25,579 nucleotides of DNA from Syntrophaceae bacterium UBA2192 (GTDB lineage: Bacteria > Desulfobacterota > Syntrophia > Syntrophales > UBA2192). Position 1 is the stretch's first letter; each line of letters opens with the position of its first letter. The notes under the pieces were generated by a model. That model saw nothing but the letters and a program-made list of their open reading frames with translations, was not told where the DNA came from and did not search any database. The position numbers and the translations under genes are program-made. The stretch is taken from positions 1-25,579 of the forward strand of contig DCVI01000083.1 of assembly GCA_002327315.1 (NCBI GenBank), given 5' to 3'. Shown in pieces: positions 15,147 to 25,419 of the stretch.

Positions 15147-15335
15147 GGCTTTGCGAACGAATCCCGACCGCAGGCAGCGGGTGCAGACCTTCATTCGTTT
15201 CACGGAACCTTTGCCGTCAACGACCTGGAGCTTCTGGAGATTGGGGTACCAGACCCGTTTCGTTTTGTTGTTGGCGTGGCTGACATTGTTGCCCACCACG
15301 GGGCCCTTGCCACAGACATCGCAGACTCTGGCCAT
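15141..15335 (-). CDS. rpmB: 50S ribosomal protein L28
   Basis: Large-subunit ribosomal protein, 64 aa. It begins MARVCDVCGKGP and contains NNVSHANNKTKR and a second CxxC in VCTRCLRSG. The pairs Cys5/Cys8 and Cys51/Cys54 form the zinc ribbon of the C+ type. The start at 15335 follows AGAGGTG; a start three codons upstream would add MSV and is less likely. It stands alone rather than with rpmG. It overlaps the plus-strand gene by 6 bp, tail to tail. Confidence 0.95.
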   Translation of the reverse strand: MARVCDVCGKGPVVGNNVSHANNKTKRVWYPNLQKLQVVDGKGSVKRMKVCTRCLRSGFVRKAL

Positions 15336-15368
15336 AACAGACACCTCTCAAAAAGAAATAAGTCCGCA

Positions 15369-15397
15369 TATTTAAACCAACCGGGAGAATATTGCAA
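15369..15397 (-). promoter_or_regulatory. Predicted rpmB promoter
   Basis: On the minus strand TTGCAA (15397-15392) is followed after 17 bp by TAAATA (15374-15369). It is in the 69-bp gap after the phosphofructokinase gene and is AT-rich relative to its surroundings. Confidence 0.4.
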
Positions 15398-15404
15398 GCG
15401 GTTT

Positions 15405-16708
<1,304 letters not shown>

Positions 16709-16712
<4 letters not shown>

Positions 16713-18166
16713 ATCTCTGCATCTCCAGCTGCGAGGTAGCCGTTCTTCATGCCGGACAGGACTTCTCCCTCAAAGCCCAATCCTGCAAAGGTTATTCCAC
16801 CGGTGATCCGGACATTGCGCAGCGGGGACTTGAGGGCGACTGTCGTGAGCGAGGGAAGAGACGGCCCCGGGAAACGATACCGGGGATTCACGACCTGCTG
16901 GTACTGGCGGGAAACCTCGATCGAGCGATCCACATCCATGCAGTCCAGGCTCTCCCGAAGGAACGGGAGGAATTTCTCGAGAGACCGGATCATGTCCTCT
17001 GCCGTGGCCTTGAGTTCCCCGTCCTCCATGTGCAGCGGGGAACGGGCCAGCAGTGCCGTTACCGTCAGCGTCCGTTTCCCGCGGGGAGCGAGTCCCGCGT
17101 CGTCGGCGACACTCGACTCCAGGAAGAGAAAGGGGCCGGTTTCGCTTCCAGGTTCCCGGGGGTGTTCCGGGACGAAGATGACGTATTCGCTCATCCGGTC
17201 CGGCAGCCCGCGGTTGTCGACGCCCATGTGCAGGGTGAAGGGATACTGGGCCGTTTCGACCCTGCGGAGTTTCCGCGCGAGCTTCGATAGTTTCTTTTCC
17301 CCCGTCAGCAGAGTCGCCAGGGCAGGGGATTTTGCGCTGATGATCAGCTCCTGGCCCACGACGCTGATCGGCTTGCCTTTCGGCTTGACGTCCACCTCGA
17401 TCTTGTCTCCGGCGCGGATGGCCGTGATCGCGCAGTCCGTGAGAGTTTCGCCCCGGAGGTCCTCGAAGCGCTTCCGCAGCTGACCGAGCATGAGGTGCTT
17501 GCCGCCGAAATGATAGTAAAGACCGCGCCAGGGCAGTGACAGCAGGTAGGCCGACGGGAGCGGCTTGTCGTGGTTGACGTACTGGCTCGACAACAGGGTG
17601 AGCCCCGCATCGAAAATCGCTTCCAGCGACGGCTGCCTGTCGAGGGACCGGAGCTTGTGCGTCAGTCGCCAGATTTCCCCCATGAAAAATGGCAGGTCGA
17701 GCCAGTTCTTCAACAGGTGCTTGAAGGAGCGGTCCGCCGATGTGAGGGACTCCCGGATTGCGTTGTCCAGGGTGTCGCAGACCCGGGTGACGGACTGGTA
17801 AAGGTTCTGGATCTGACTGTCTTCTGCGGGGTACTCCCGGCTGATGTCGTTGATGAGGGCCCCCCTGTCGATGCAGAAATCGATCCGGTGCTCCGGCAGG
17901 ATGACCTGGAAGGCCGGGTTCAGGGGCGAGATCTTTGCCGGGTCCGGCAGGGGGATGTTGAGCTCGGAATACAGTTTCGTGAAGATCTGGCCTGCGCCGA
18001 AGCCGCTCCAGGGGAAGGGATCGATATTGAAGGTATAACCCGAGAAAGTGAGGCTGTCACCGAGAGCGCATTCGGAAAGCAGCAGCGTCTTGCGGCCATA
18101 TCGGGCGGACAGCAATGCGGCGATGAAGGAACTGAGGTCGCTGCCGATGACGATCACGTCGTACAT
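16709..18166 (-). CDS. FAD-dependent oxidoreductase, phytoene desaturase-like
   Basis: 485 aa flavoprotein of the CrtI/amine-oxidase type. The N-terminus DVIVIGSDLSSFIAALLSARYG is a Rossmann strand-loop-helix, but the usual GxGxxG is reduced to G8-S-D-L-S-S. The C-terminal FAD segment is NVRITGGITFAGLGFEGEV. Substrate is unknown. No carotenoid genes are nearby, so a carotenoid role is unsupported. ATG 18166 follows AAAGGA; a TTG three codons upstream was rejected. It overlaps the phosphofructokinase start (ATGA), which implies coupled translation without an obvious shared pathway. Confidence 0.82.
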
Positions 18167-18213
18167 GGTTTGCAATCCTTTGACTTCTGGCGGAGGCCCT
18201 TCATTGATGCCCC

Positions 18214-18242
18214 ATTTTCCAGAAAGAACGCCTTCTTGTCAA
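18214..18242 (-). promoter_or_regulatory. Possible promoter for the FAD protein and phosphofructokinase
   Basis: On the minus strand a perfect TTGACA (18242-18237) lies 17 bp before GAAAAT (18219-18214). It sits in the 99-bp gap after purN, about 48 bp before the FAD gene start, and would separate this pair from the purine genes. Confidence 0.4.
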
Positions 18243-18265
18243 ATGCGATCATGAGATGGCGGGGC

Positions 18266-18931
18266 TCAAAAGTCAACGACGGGAGGGTTGTGCCGGGGGC
18301 TGTCTTCCGGCTGCGGGTGATCCTTGACGCGGACCTTGCGGCCCTCGACCTGAAGTTTGCCCTCGGCGTAGAGCTTGATGGCCTTCGGGTAGATACGGTG
18401 CTCCTCCTTCAGGATGCGCCGGGACAGGGTCTCCTCCGTATCCGCGTCGTAGACGGGGACAATGGCCTGGATGATGACGGGCCCTGTATCAACGCCTTCG
18501 TCGGCGAAGTGTACGGTACAGCCGGAGAATTTGACGCCGTAGTCAAAGGCCTTCTTCTGGCCGTGCGTGCCGGGGAAAGAAGGCAAAAGGGCCGGGTGGA
18601 TGTTCATGATGCGCATAGGGAAAGCCCGCAGGAAAAGGGGCGAGAGAACCCTCATGAAACCGGCGAGCACCACCAGCTCCACGTCGTGGGCCTGCAGGGA
18701 ATCCACGAGCTTCCGGTCGTATTCCTCCCGGCTGCCGGCGCCGCCGTGCTCGATCACGGCGCAGGGGATGCCGTGCCTTCGGGCCCTCTCGAGGGCGAAG
18801 GCCCCGGGGTTGTTGCCGAGGATGATCCGGATCCGGGCCGGCAGTGTCCCCTTTTCGATGTGGTCGATAATGGACTGGAGATTGGAGCCGCTTCCCGAAA
18901 CGAGGACGCCAAGGTTTACGATTCTCGACAT
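18266..18931 (-). CDS. purN: Phosphoribosylglycinamide formyltransferase
   Basis: Transfers formyl from 10-formyl-THF to GAR in purine synthesis. 221 aa, slightly longer than usual owing to a polar C-terminal tail of about 20 residues. The phosphate loop VSGSGSNLQ is at 11-19. Catalytic Asn110 and His112 are in MNIHPALLPSFPG, and Asp148 in HFADEGVDTGP. The ATG at 18931 follows GGGAG. It lies 22 bp after purM, its pathway neighbour. Confidence 0.95.
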   Translation of the reverse strand: MSRIVNLGVLVSGSGSNLQSIIDHIEKGTLPARIRIILGNNPGAFALERARRHGIPCAVIEHGGAGSREEYDRKLVDSLQAHDVELVVLAGFMRVLSPLFLRAFPMRIMNIHPALLPSFPGTHGQKKAFDYGVKFSGCTVHFADEGVDTGPVIIQAIVPVYDADTEETLSRRILKEEHRIYPKAIKLYAEGKLQVEGRKVRVKDHPQPEDSPRHNPPVVDF

Positions 18932-18953
18932 GGATGGCTCCCGGAATGCCTCT

Positions 18954-19997
18954 TCATGAAATGATCACGGCCGGGGAATCCTTCTGGCGCTTCTCGATCG
19001 AGCCGATCAGGTAGGCCTTTTCCCCCAGGGCGCCAAGCCGTTCGATGATATCCGGCACGGTTTCGTTGTCCACGATGATCATCATGCCGATCCCCATGTT
19101 GAATACCCGGAACATCTCGGCGTCTTCAATCTGCCCTTGCTTCCGGATGGCCTGGAAGATGGGCAGTTCGGGCCAGCTGCCACGTTGGATCACGGCCGAG
19201 CAGCGCTCTGGCAGGACGCGGGGGATGTTGTCGTAGAAGCCGCCGCCGGTGATGTGGACAATCCCTTTCACGTTGAAATTCTTGTTGAGATTCAGGATGC
19301 TCCGGACGTAGATCCTCGTGGGCGTGAGAAGCTCCTCGCCGACGGGCAGGAGCAAGCCCTCCACGGGGTCGTTCGCCTGCAGGCCGCAGCGGTCGAAAAA
19401 GACCTTTCGCGCGAGCGACATGCCGTTGCTGTGAATCCCGCTCGAGGCAAGGCCGATGATCCGGTCGCCGATGCCCACCCGGGAGCCGTCGATCAGCTTG
19501 TCCGCCTCGACGATGCCGACGCAGAAGCCCACCAGCTCATAGTCCCCCTCGCCGTAGAACCCGGGCATCTCGGCCGTCTCCCCGCCCAGCAGGGCGCATC
19601 CGGCATCCTTGCATCCCTTCACGACGCCTTCGATGAGCTGCCTGCCCGTCTCGACGTCGATAGAGCCTGAGGCGATGTAGTCGAGGAAAAAGAGGGGTTC
19701 GGCGCCCTGGACGACGATGTCGTTGACGGACATGGCGACCAGGTCGATCCCGATCGTGTTGTAGCGTTTCATCATCCGGGCGACGTTGAGCTTTGTCCCC
19801 ACGCCGTCCGTCGAGGCGACGAGGATGGGGTCCCGGTATTTGACCTTGTCGAGGTGGAACAGGCCCCCGAAACCGCCGAGGGTGCCCATCACCTCTTTTC
19901 GGAAGGTCGTCTTGACGAGCGGCTTGATCACGTCGATGAAACGGTTTCCCTTGTCAATGTCAACCCCGGAGTCCTTGTATGAAATATTCCCCCCCAT
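18954..19997 (-). CDS. purM: Phosphoribosylformylglycinamidine cyclo-ligase (AIR synthetase)
   Basis: ATP-dependent ring closure of FGAM to AIR in purine synthesis. 347 aa, the normal length. The catalytic region STDGVGTKL is at 62-70 and GGETAEMPG at 138-146. AGGAG lies 6 nt before the ATG at 19997. It is the first gene of the purM-purN operon. No purine riboswitch was recognised in the upstream region. Confidence 0.97.
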   Translation of the reverse strand: MGGNISYKDSGVDIDKGNRFIDVIKPLVKTTFRKEVMGTLGGFGGLFHLDKVKYRDPILVASTDGVGTKLNVARMMKRYNTIGIDLVAMSVNDIVVQGAEPLFFLDYIASGSIDVETGRQLIEGVVKGCKDAGCALLGGETAEMPGFYGEGDYELVGFCVGIVEADKLIDGSRVGIGDRIIGLASSGIHSNGMSLARKVFFDRCGLQANDPVEGLLLPVGEELLTPTRIYVRSILNLNKNFNVKGIVHITGGGFYDNIPRVLPERCSAVIQRGSWPELPIFQAIRKQGQIEDAEMFRVFNMGIGMMIIVDNETVPDIIERLGALGEKAYLIGSIEKRQKDSPAVIIS

Positions 19998-20015
19998 GCT
20001 CGCTCCTGTTGTGTG

Positions 20016-20043
20016 GATATAAATGATAGAATGGATGGATCAA
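20016..20043 (-). promoter_or_regulatory. Predicted purM promoter
   Basis: On the minus strand TTGATC (20043-20038) is followed after 16 bp by TATATC (20021-20016), giving a very short leader before the purM start at 19997. The -35 and -10 each match 4-5 of 6 consensus bases. Confidence 0.45.
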
Positions 20044-20277
20044 GGCCATTCGGTGAAAAACGAATGAACCTTATCCGAAAACAACGAATAAGTCAATGTG
20101 AACCTCGGGCGGCAGGGCCTGAATTCTCACTGCAGATGCAACTCGGGCCTTGAGAAAAAGGAGTAACTTTGATAACCATATCGGCAAGTTCCATCTTAAT
20201 CGAATTACCGTTCCGATCGGGATGACGGCAGAAATGAAGCAAAACGGCATTGGGTTGCCGGCAAGGAAAAACGGGCG

Positions 20278-22752
20278 ATGGAAACCCTGAAGCAGGCCCT
20301 GGAGAAGATCGAACGCCCCCTGAGGTTCTCGTCCGGAAATGCCTTTCGGAACCTGGCCATCGTCCGGGACCTGGAAGTGCCCCTGCGCAAAAAAATCGAC
20401 GATCTTCGCGAGGGGGTCCGGCAGAGGGTGACGCACCCGGTGGATGCCTCCCGCCTCGATGAATCGATGGAGCGGATGGATGAGCTCTTTTCCGGCTTCG
20501 ACAAGGCGTCCCTCGAAGAAAAGAAGAAACGGGTGTCGGAGGGTCTGATTCGCATCGAAACGGTGAAATCCCTCCTGGCTCAATGGTCGGACCCCGGTTA
20601 CCAGCGTCCGCCGGACAAGGTAAAGCAGGACTTGAGAGAATCGCTCGATGCGGCAATCGAGAAACTGACGCAGCAGGCCCAGTTCGTAAAGGGGGTGGGT
20701 CCCAAGGTGGGGCAGCTTCTTGCGCGCAAAGGCCTCAACACGATCGAGGACTTGCTCTTTTTTCTCCCTCGCAAATACGAAGACAGGCGCTTTGTCAAGG
20801 CGATCGGCAAATCCGAGGTCGGCAAAAAGGAAACCGTTATCGGCGAAGTCGTCCGGGCGGAGATCCACCCCTACAAGAAGAGGAGGGTCTTCGAGGTCGT
20901 GCTGAAAGACGATTCGGGCACACTGAAGGCCAAGTGGTTCAAGGGCAGCTTCGCGTATCTGCGCAATGCGTTCAAGCCGGGTCTCCGGGCCATCCTCACG
21001 GGCGATGTCCGCCTCTACCGGTTCGAAATGGAGATGATCCACCCCGACTTCGAGCTTCTCGAAGAGGGAGAGGACTCCCATCTTCATTTCAAACGGATTG
21101 TCCCGATCTACTCCGAAACGGAGGGCCTCGGTCAGAAACACCTGCGCCGCATCCTCCTGCACGCCGTCGAGGATTATGCGCGATACGTCCCGGGGCCGAT
21201 ACCCCGGGATGTCTGCGAGAGGCAAAGCCTTATCGACATCATCTCGGCCGTCCGGTCTGTCCATCTGCCCGGGCAGGAAGAGGATATTCACTCGCTCAAC
21301 GACATGCGTTCGGCGGCGCACAAGAGGCTCATCTTCGACGAGCTTTTCTATTTCGAACTGGCCATGGCGCTCAAGTGCAAGGGGAACATCCTCGAAGAGG
21401 GCATCGCCTTTCGGACGGAAGGGGGGCTTTCGAGCCGATTCCTTTCCATCCTGCCCTTCGGGCTGACAGAGGCACAGAAGCGCGTGATCGGGGAGATCCA
21501 CGGGGACATGGCGAGGCCTTCGCCCATGCACCGCCTGCTGCAGGGGGATGTGGGGAGCGGCAAGACCGTGGTGTCCATGGCGGCGATGCTGACGGCCTGT
21601 GAAAACGGCTACCAGGCGGCCATCATGGCACCGACGGAAATCCTGGCGGAGCAGCACTACCGGAACATCGCGCGGTGGGCGGAATCCCTGGGGCTCAGGG
21701 CGGTACTGCTTCTGGGGAGCACGCGTCCCGCGGAGAAAAAGGGATTTGCCCGCCAGATCGAAAACGGCGAGGTCCATTTCGTCGTGGGCACCCACGCACT
21801 CATCCAGGAGGGTGTGGAATTCAAAAAACTGGGTCTGGTCGTCGTCGACGAGCAGCACCGCTTTGGAGTCGTGCAGCGCGCGGCCCTGCGCGGCAAGGGT
21901 TCAAACCCGGATGTGCTGGTCATGACGGCAACACCCATCCCGCGAACACTCGCCATGACCGTCTACGGGGATCTGGATATCTCCGTCCTCGACGAGATGC
22001 CTCCCGGCAAGAAGCCCGTCAAGACGAAAATCTTCTTCGAAAAGGAACGGCAACGGGTCTACGACATCGTCCGGAAAGAGATCGTCAAGGGAAACCAGGT
22101 CTTTATCGTCTATCCCCTCGTCACGGAATCGGAGGCCCTCGATCTCAAGGATGCATCGCGGATGGCAGAACACCTCCAAAAAGATATCTTTCCGGAGCTT
22201 CGCATCGGTCTCGTCCACGGGAGGATGAAGGGCCCGGAGAAGGACGAGATCATGAGGGCCTTCAATGACCGCCGGCTCGACATCCTGGTGTCCACAACCG
22301 TGATCGAGGTCGGGATCGACATCCCCCGAGCCTCCCTCATGGTGATCGAACATGCCGAGCGGTTCGGCCTCGCACAGCTTCACCAGCTCCGGGGCAGGGT
22401 CGGCCGCAGCGATATCCCCTCCTACTGTGTCCTGATGACCGACAACAAAGGGTCGGAAAACGCCCGCAAGCGCCTCCGGATCATGGAGCAGACCACGGAC
22501 GGTTTCCGGATCGCCGAGGCGGATCTCGAGATCCGCGGGCCGGGGGAGTTCATGGGGACGCGCCAGTCCGGACTCCCCGATTTCCGGGTGGCCGACATCC
22601 TTCGCGACGGAAGGCTTCTCAACGATGCCCGGACGGAGGCCTTCCAGCTTGTCGAGAAGGACCCGCGCCTCGAAAGGACCGAACACGCCGCGCTGAGGGA
22701 GGTCCTGCTTTGGAAGTGGGAAGGGCGGCTCGAACTGGCGCGAACGGGCTGA
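20278..22752 (+). CDS. recG: ATP-dependent DNA helicase RecG
   Basis: Fork-reversal and branch-migration helicase, 824 aa; about 130 residues longer at the N-terminus than E. coli RecG, a helical extension common in this group. The wedge region begins with GVGPKVGQLLARKG near 139. Walker A GDVGSGKT is at about 423-430, DEQH near 524, MTATPIPRT follows, and the second RecA lobe has STTVIEVGIDIP and QLRGRVGRSD. The ATG at 20278 follows AAGGA at 10 nt. The 280-bp gap from purM (19998-20277) shows the purM promoter but no convincing recG promoter. The frame is open back to 20200, without an upstream ATG. Confidence 0.96.
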   Translation: METLKQALEKIERPLRFSSGNAFRNLAIVRDLEVPLRKKIDDLREGVRQRVTHPVDASRLDESMERMDELFSGFDKASLEEKKKRVSEGLIRIETVKSLLAQWSDPGYQRPPDKVKQDLRESLDAAIEKLTQQAQFVKGVGPKVGQLLARKGLNTIEDLLFFLPRKYEDRRFVKAIGKSEVGKKETVIGEVVRAEIHPYKKRRVFEVVLKDDSGTLKAKWFKGSFAYLRNAFKPGLRAILTGDVRLYRFEMEMIHPDFELLEEGEDSHLHFKRIVPIYSETEGLGQKHLRRILLHAVEDYARYVPGPIPRDVCERQSLIDIISAVRSVHLPGQEEDIHSLNDMRSAAHKRLIFDELFYFELAMALKCKGNILEEGIAFRTEGGLSSRFLSILPFGLTEAQKRVIGEIHGDMARPSPMHRLLQGDVGSGKTVVSMAAMLTACENGYQAAIMAPTEILAEQHYRNIARWAESLGLRAVLLLGSTRPAEKKGFARQIENGEVHFVVGTHALIQEGVEFKKLGLVVVDEQHRFGVVQRAALRGKGSNPDVLVMTATPIPRTLAMTVYGDLDISVLDEMPPGKKPVKTKIFFEKERQRVYDIVRKEIVKGNQVFIVYPLVTESEALDLKDASRMAEHLQKDIFPELRIGLVHGRMKGPEKDEIMRAFNDRRLDILVSTTVIEVGIDIPRASLMVIEHAERFGLAQLHQLRGRVGRSDIPSYCVLMTDNKGSENARKRLRIMEQTTDGFRIAEADLEIRGPGEFMGTRQSGLPDFRVADILRDGRLLNDARTEAFQLVEKDPRLERTEHAALREVLLWKWEGRLELARTG

Positions 22753-22768
22753 TGCACGCGGATTTCTT

Positions 22769-22796
22769 TTGACAAAACAATCATTTTCACTATAAT
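22769..22796 (+). promoter_or_regulatory. Near-consensus promoter of the hom operon
   Basis: TTGACA (22769-22774) and TATAAT (22791-22796) are both perfect, with a 16-bp spacer. This is the best sigma70 promoter in the window. The expected start near 22803 leaves a leader of about 70 nt before hom. I found no Thr- or Ile-rich leader peptide or terminator in it, so attenuation is not supported here. Confidence 0.8.
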
Positions 22797-22873
22797 CAGA
22801 TGCTTTGTTTTTCCGCTATCCGCGCCGTTGCGGGGCAGAAACACAGGAACGCCTTTTCAGGGGAGCTCACGCC

Positions 22874-24193
22874 ATGAAAACCATCTATGCAGGGCTGATC
22901 GGTTTCGGCAACATCGGTGTCGGCGCCGTGAAGCTGCTCATGGAAAACGGCAGCCTTATCGAACAGCGCCTGGGGGCGAGGATCGTCATCAAGAGAATTG
23001 CCGATCTCGATCTGAAGACGCCCCGCCCGGTGGCGGTGGACAAGAAGCTCCTGACGAAGGATGCCAAGGCCATCCTGAACGACCCCGAGATCTCCATCGT
23101 CATCGAGCTTGTCGGAGGCTACGAGCCGGCGAAAAGCTTCATTCTCGAGGCCATCCGGCAGGGAAAGCACGTGGTGACGGCCAACAAGGCCCTGCTGGCC
23201 ACTTACGGAAACGAGATCTTCAAGGCCGCCGAGCGTCACGGGGTCAACATCGGTTTCGAAGCGAGCGTCGGGGGCACCATCCCCGTCATCAAGACCCTGC
23301 GGGAGAGCCTGGCAGCCAACCGGATCCGCTCCATCTTCAGCATCCTGAACGGCACGACGAACTACATCCTCACGAAGATGACCGACGAGGGGAAGAACTT
23401 CAAGACGGTGCTCCGCGAAGCACAGTCCCTGGGCTTTGCCGAGGCGGACCCCACCTTCGACGTGGAGGGGATCGACACGGCCCACAAGCTGGGGATCGTC
23501 CTGGCCCTGTCCTACGGCAAGAATGTGAAGCTGGAGGACATCTACCGGGAAGGCATCACGGGGGTAAGCCAGCAGGACATCGAATTCGCCAAGGAACTGG
23601 GGTACAAGATCAAGCTGCTGGCCATCGCAATCGAGCGGGGCGGGTCCATCGAGGCGCGGATCCACCCGACCATGATCCCCTTCGATCACCTGCTGGCGAG
23701 CGTCAACGGCAACTACAATGCCCTGCACATCCGCGGCGACGCATCGGGCCCCGTGTTTCTCTACGGGCAGGGATCGGGCATGATGCCCACGGCAAGCGCC
23801 GTCGTCGCCGATCTCATTGACATCGCCCGGGACATCCGGAAAGGGATATCGCGCCGTGTCCCTTCGCGGTCGCTCTCGGAGGACAGGATCGAGAACATCG
23901 ATCTGATGCCGATGGACGACATCGTGACCAATTACTACTTCCGTTTTTCGGCCCTGGACCGACCCGGCGTGCTGTCGAGGATTTCCGGGATTCTCGGGAA
24001 GCACAACATCAGCATTTCCGCCGTCATCCAGAAGGGCAGGGCACAGGACAAGGCGGGCTCCGTTCCCGTCGTCATGACGACCCACGAATCCCGGGAGAAG
24101 GACATGCGGGCAGCCCTGAAGGAGATCGACCGGCTTGCCGTCCTGAAAGGCAAAACGGTACGCATCCGCATCGAGGACGACAGACTGAAATGA
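22874..24193 (+). CDS. hom: Homoserine dehydrogenase with C-terminal ACT domain
   Basis: Reduces aspartate semialdehyde to homoserine with NAD(P)H, the branch step to threonine and methionine. 439 aa. The nucleotide-binding GFGNIG is at 10-15, TANK with Lys105 at 102-105, NGTTNYI at 159-165, and EADPTFDVEGIDTAHK at 190-205 with catalytic Asp/Lys. An ACT domain from about 352 (RPGVLSRISGILGKHNISI) suggests threonine feedback. I chose ATG 22874 because GGGAG precedes it; an upstream TTG at 22805 lies at the predicted transcription start. Its stop overlaps the next gene's ATG (ATGA). Confidence 0.96.
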   Translation: MKTIYAGLIGFGNIGVGAVKLLMENGSLIEQRLGARIVIKRIADLDLKTPRPVAVDKKLLTKDAKAILNDPEISIVIELVGGYEPAKSFILEAIRQGKHVVTANKALLATYGNEIFKAAERHGVNIGFEASVGGTIPVIKTLRESLAANRIRSIFSILNGTTNYILTKMTDEGKNFKTVLREAQSLGFAEADPTFDVEGIDTAHKLGIVLALSYGKNVKLEDIYREGITGVSQQDIEFAKELGYKIKLLAIAIERGGSIEARIHPTMIPFDHLLASVNGNYNALHIRGDASGPVFLYGQGSGMMPTASAVVADLIDIARDIRKGISRRVPSRSLSEDRIENIDLMPMDDIVTNYYFRFSALDRPGVLSRISGILGKHNISISAVIQKGRAQDKAGSVPVVMTTHESREKDMRAALKEIDRLAVLKGKTVRIRIEDDRLK

Positions 24194-25419
24194 AATACGC
24201 AGTTCTGCTGGGCGACGGCATGGCGGACTGGGCCGTCGAGAGCCTGGGCGGGAAGACCCCGCTGGAATACGCAAAGATCCCCAACATGGACCGGATCGCC
24301 CGGGAAGGGACCCTCGGCCTCATCGACACGGTGCCGAAAGGGTTGAAACCGGGCAGCGACGTGGCCATCCTTTCGGTACTCGGCTATGACCCCGAGGCGT
24401 GCTATACGGGGCGCGGGCCCCTTGAGGCTGCCAGCATGGGTGTCCATCTCGATCCGGAGGATCTTGCCTTCCGGTGCAACCTCGTCACCCTCGGAGACGG
24501 GCCGGACCCGGTCATGGCGGATTTCACGGCCGGGCACATCCCTACGGACGAGGCACGCCAGATCGTTCTCGGGCTCGATCGGGCGATCGGCTCCGGGCGC
24601 CTGAAGTTCTACCCCGGTGTGGGTTACCGGCACCTGCTTGTCTGGAAGGGCGGCGGGCCGGTCGTGGAGACAACCCCTCCGCATGACATAACCGGGCAGG
24701 CCACGGCTCAGTACCTGCCGAAAGGCAAAGGCGCCGACGAGGTGCTTGATCTGATGCTGAAGTCCAGGGAGGTGCTCAGGGATCACCCCGTCAACCGCTC
24801 CCGCGGTGAAAAGGGCAAGAAACAGGCAACCTCCATCTGGCTCTGGGGGCAGGGCGCCAAACCGGCCATGGAACCTCTATCGGAAAAATTCGGCCTTCGC
24901 GGCGGCATGATCTCCGCCGTGGATCTCCTCAACGGGCTCGGGGTGTATGCGGGGCTCGAGGTCCTGAAAGTGGAAGGGGCCACGGGCTACATCGACACGA
25001 ACTACGTCGGAAAGGCCGAGAAAGCCCTCGAAGCCCTGCGGGAGAAAGACTTTGCCTTCGTCCACGTGGAAGCACCCGACGAGATGGGTCACGAGGGGAA
25101 CACCGAAGGGAAGGTGAAGGCCCTCGAGGATTTTGACGAGAAGGTTGTGGGCACGATCCTCAGGGGTATCGGCCGTCTCGGCGATTTTCGGGTGCTTGTG
25201 CTGAGCGACCACCCTACGCCGGTGGCAAAAAAAACACACGTCTCGGAGGCGAGCCCCTTTGCCGTTCTGTCGTCCGTCCCGGCGGATAATCTGAAAAACG
25301 GCAAGGCATACAGCGAGCCGGCGGCGCGTGAAAGCGGCATTTTCGTGTCCCCGGGCTACCGGCTGATGGAGGGGTTCATTCGAGACTGGAGACGGTTCAT
25401 TGAAGACAGGCGTCGTTAA
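24190..25419 (+). CDS. ApgM-family phosphotransferase, probable homoserine kinase
   Basis: 409 aa alkaline-phosphatase superfamily protein of the archaeal-type, cofactor-independent phosphoglycerate mutase family. Metal residues include Asp9 (LLGDGMADW), the Ser-containing loop GSDVAILSVLGYDP (55-68), Asp297 and His301 (EAPDEMGHEGN), and Asp340 and His341 (LSDHP). A bacterial subfamily linked to hom has been proposed to be homoserine kinase (TIGR02535, from memory). Here the gene is translationally coupled to hom by a 4-bp overlap, and thrB is not seen. That favours homoserine kinase over glycolytic mutase, though the latter cannot be excluded. Confidence 0.88.
   Translation: MKYAVLLGDGMADWAVESLGGKTPLEYAKIPNMDRIAREGTLGLIDTVPKGLKPGSDVAILSVLGYDPEACYTGRGPLEAASMGVHLDPEDLAFRCNLVTLGDGPDPVMADFTAGHIPTDEARQIVLGLDRAIGSGRLKFYPGVGYRHLLVWKGGGPVVETTPPHDITGQATAQYLPKGKGADEVLDLMLKSREVLRDHPVNRSRGEKGKKQATSIWLWGQGAKPAMEPLSEKFGLRGGMISAVDLLNGLGVYAGLEVLKVEGATGYIDTNYVGKAEKALEALREKDFAFVHVEAPDEMGHEGNTEGKVKALEDFDEKVVGTILRGIGRLGDFRVLVLSDHPTPVAKKTHVSEASPFAVLSSVPADNLKNGKAYSEPAARESGIFVSPGYRLMEGFIRDWRRFIEDRRR

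Noticed and set aside
20169..20225. 18-codon TTG-started frame behind AAGGAG, upstream of recG
   Set aside because: The ribosome site is good but the peptide has no residue run, no following attenuator and no start stronger than TTG. Probably chance.
20071..21858. 595-codon frame on the minus strand, antisense to recG
   Set aside because: recG motifs on the plus strand are complete; the antisense frame is low-complexity and typical of GC-rich shadow frames. The same holds for long frames opposite livK, recJ, the FAD protein, pfk and hom.
22803..22873. Threonine attenuator before hom
   Set aside because: The leader is too short, has no Thr- or Ile-rich peptide and no terminator hairpin with T run.
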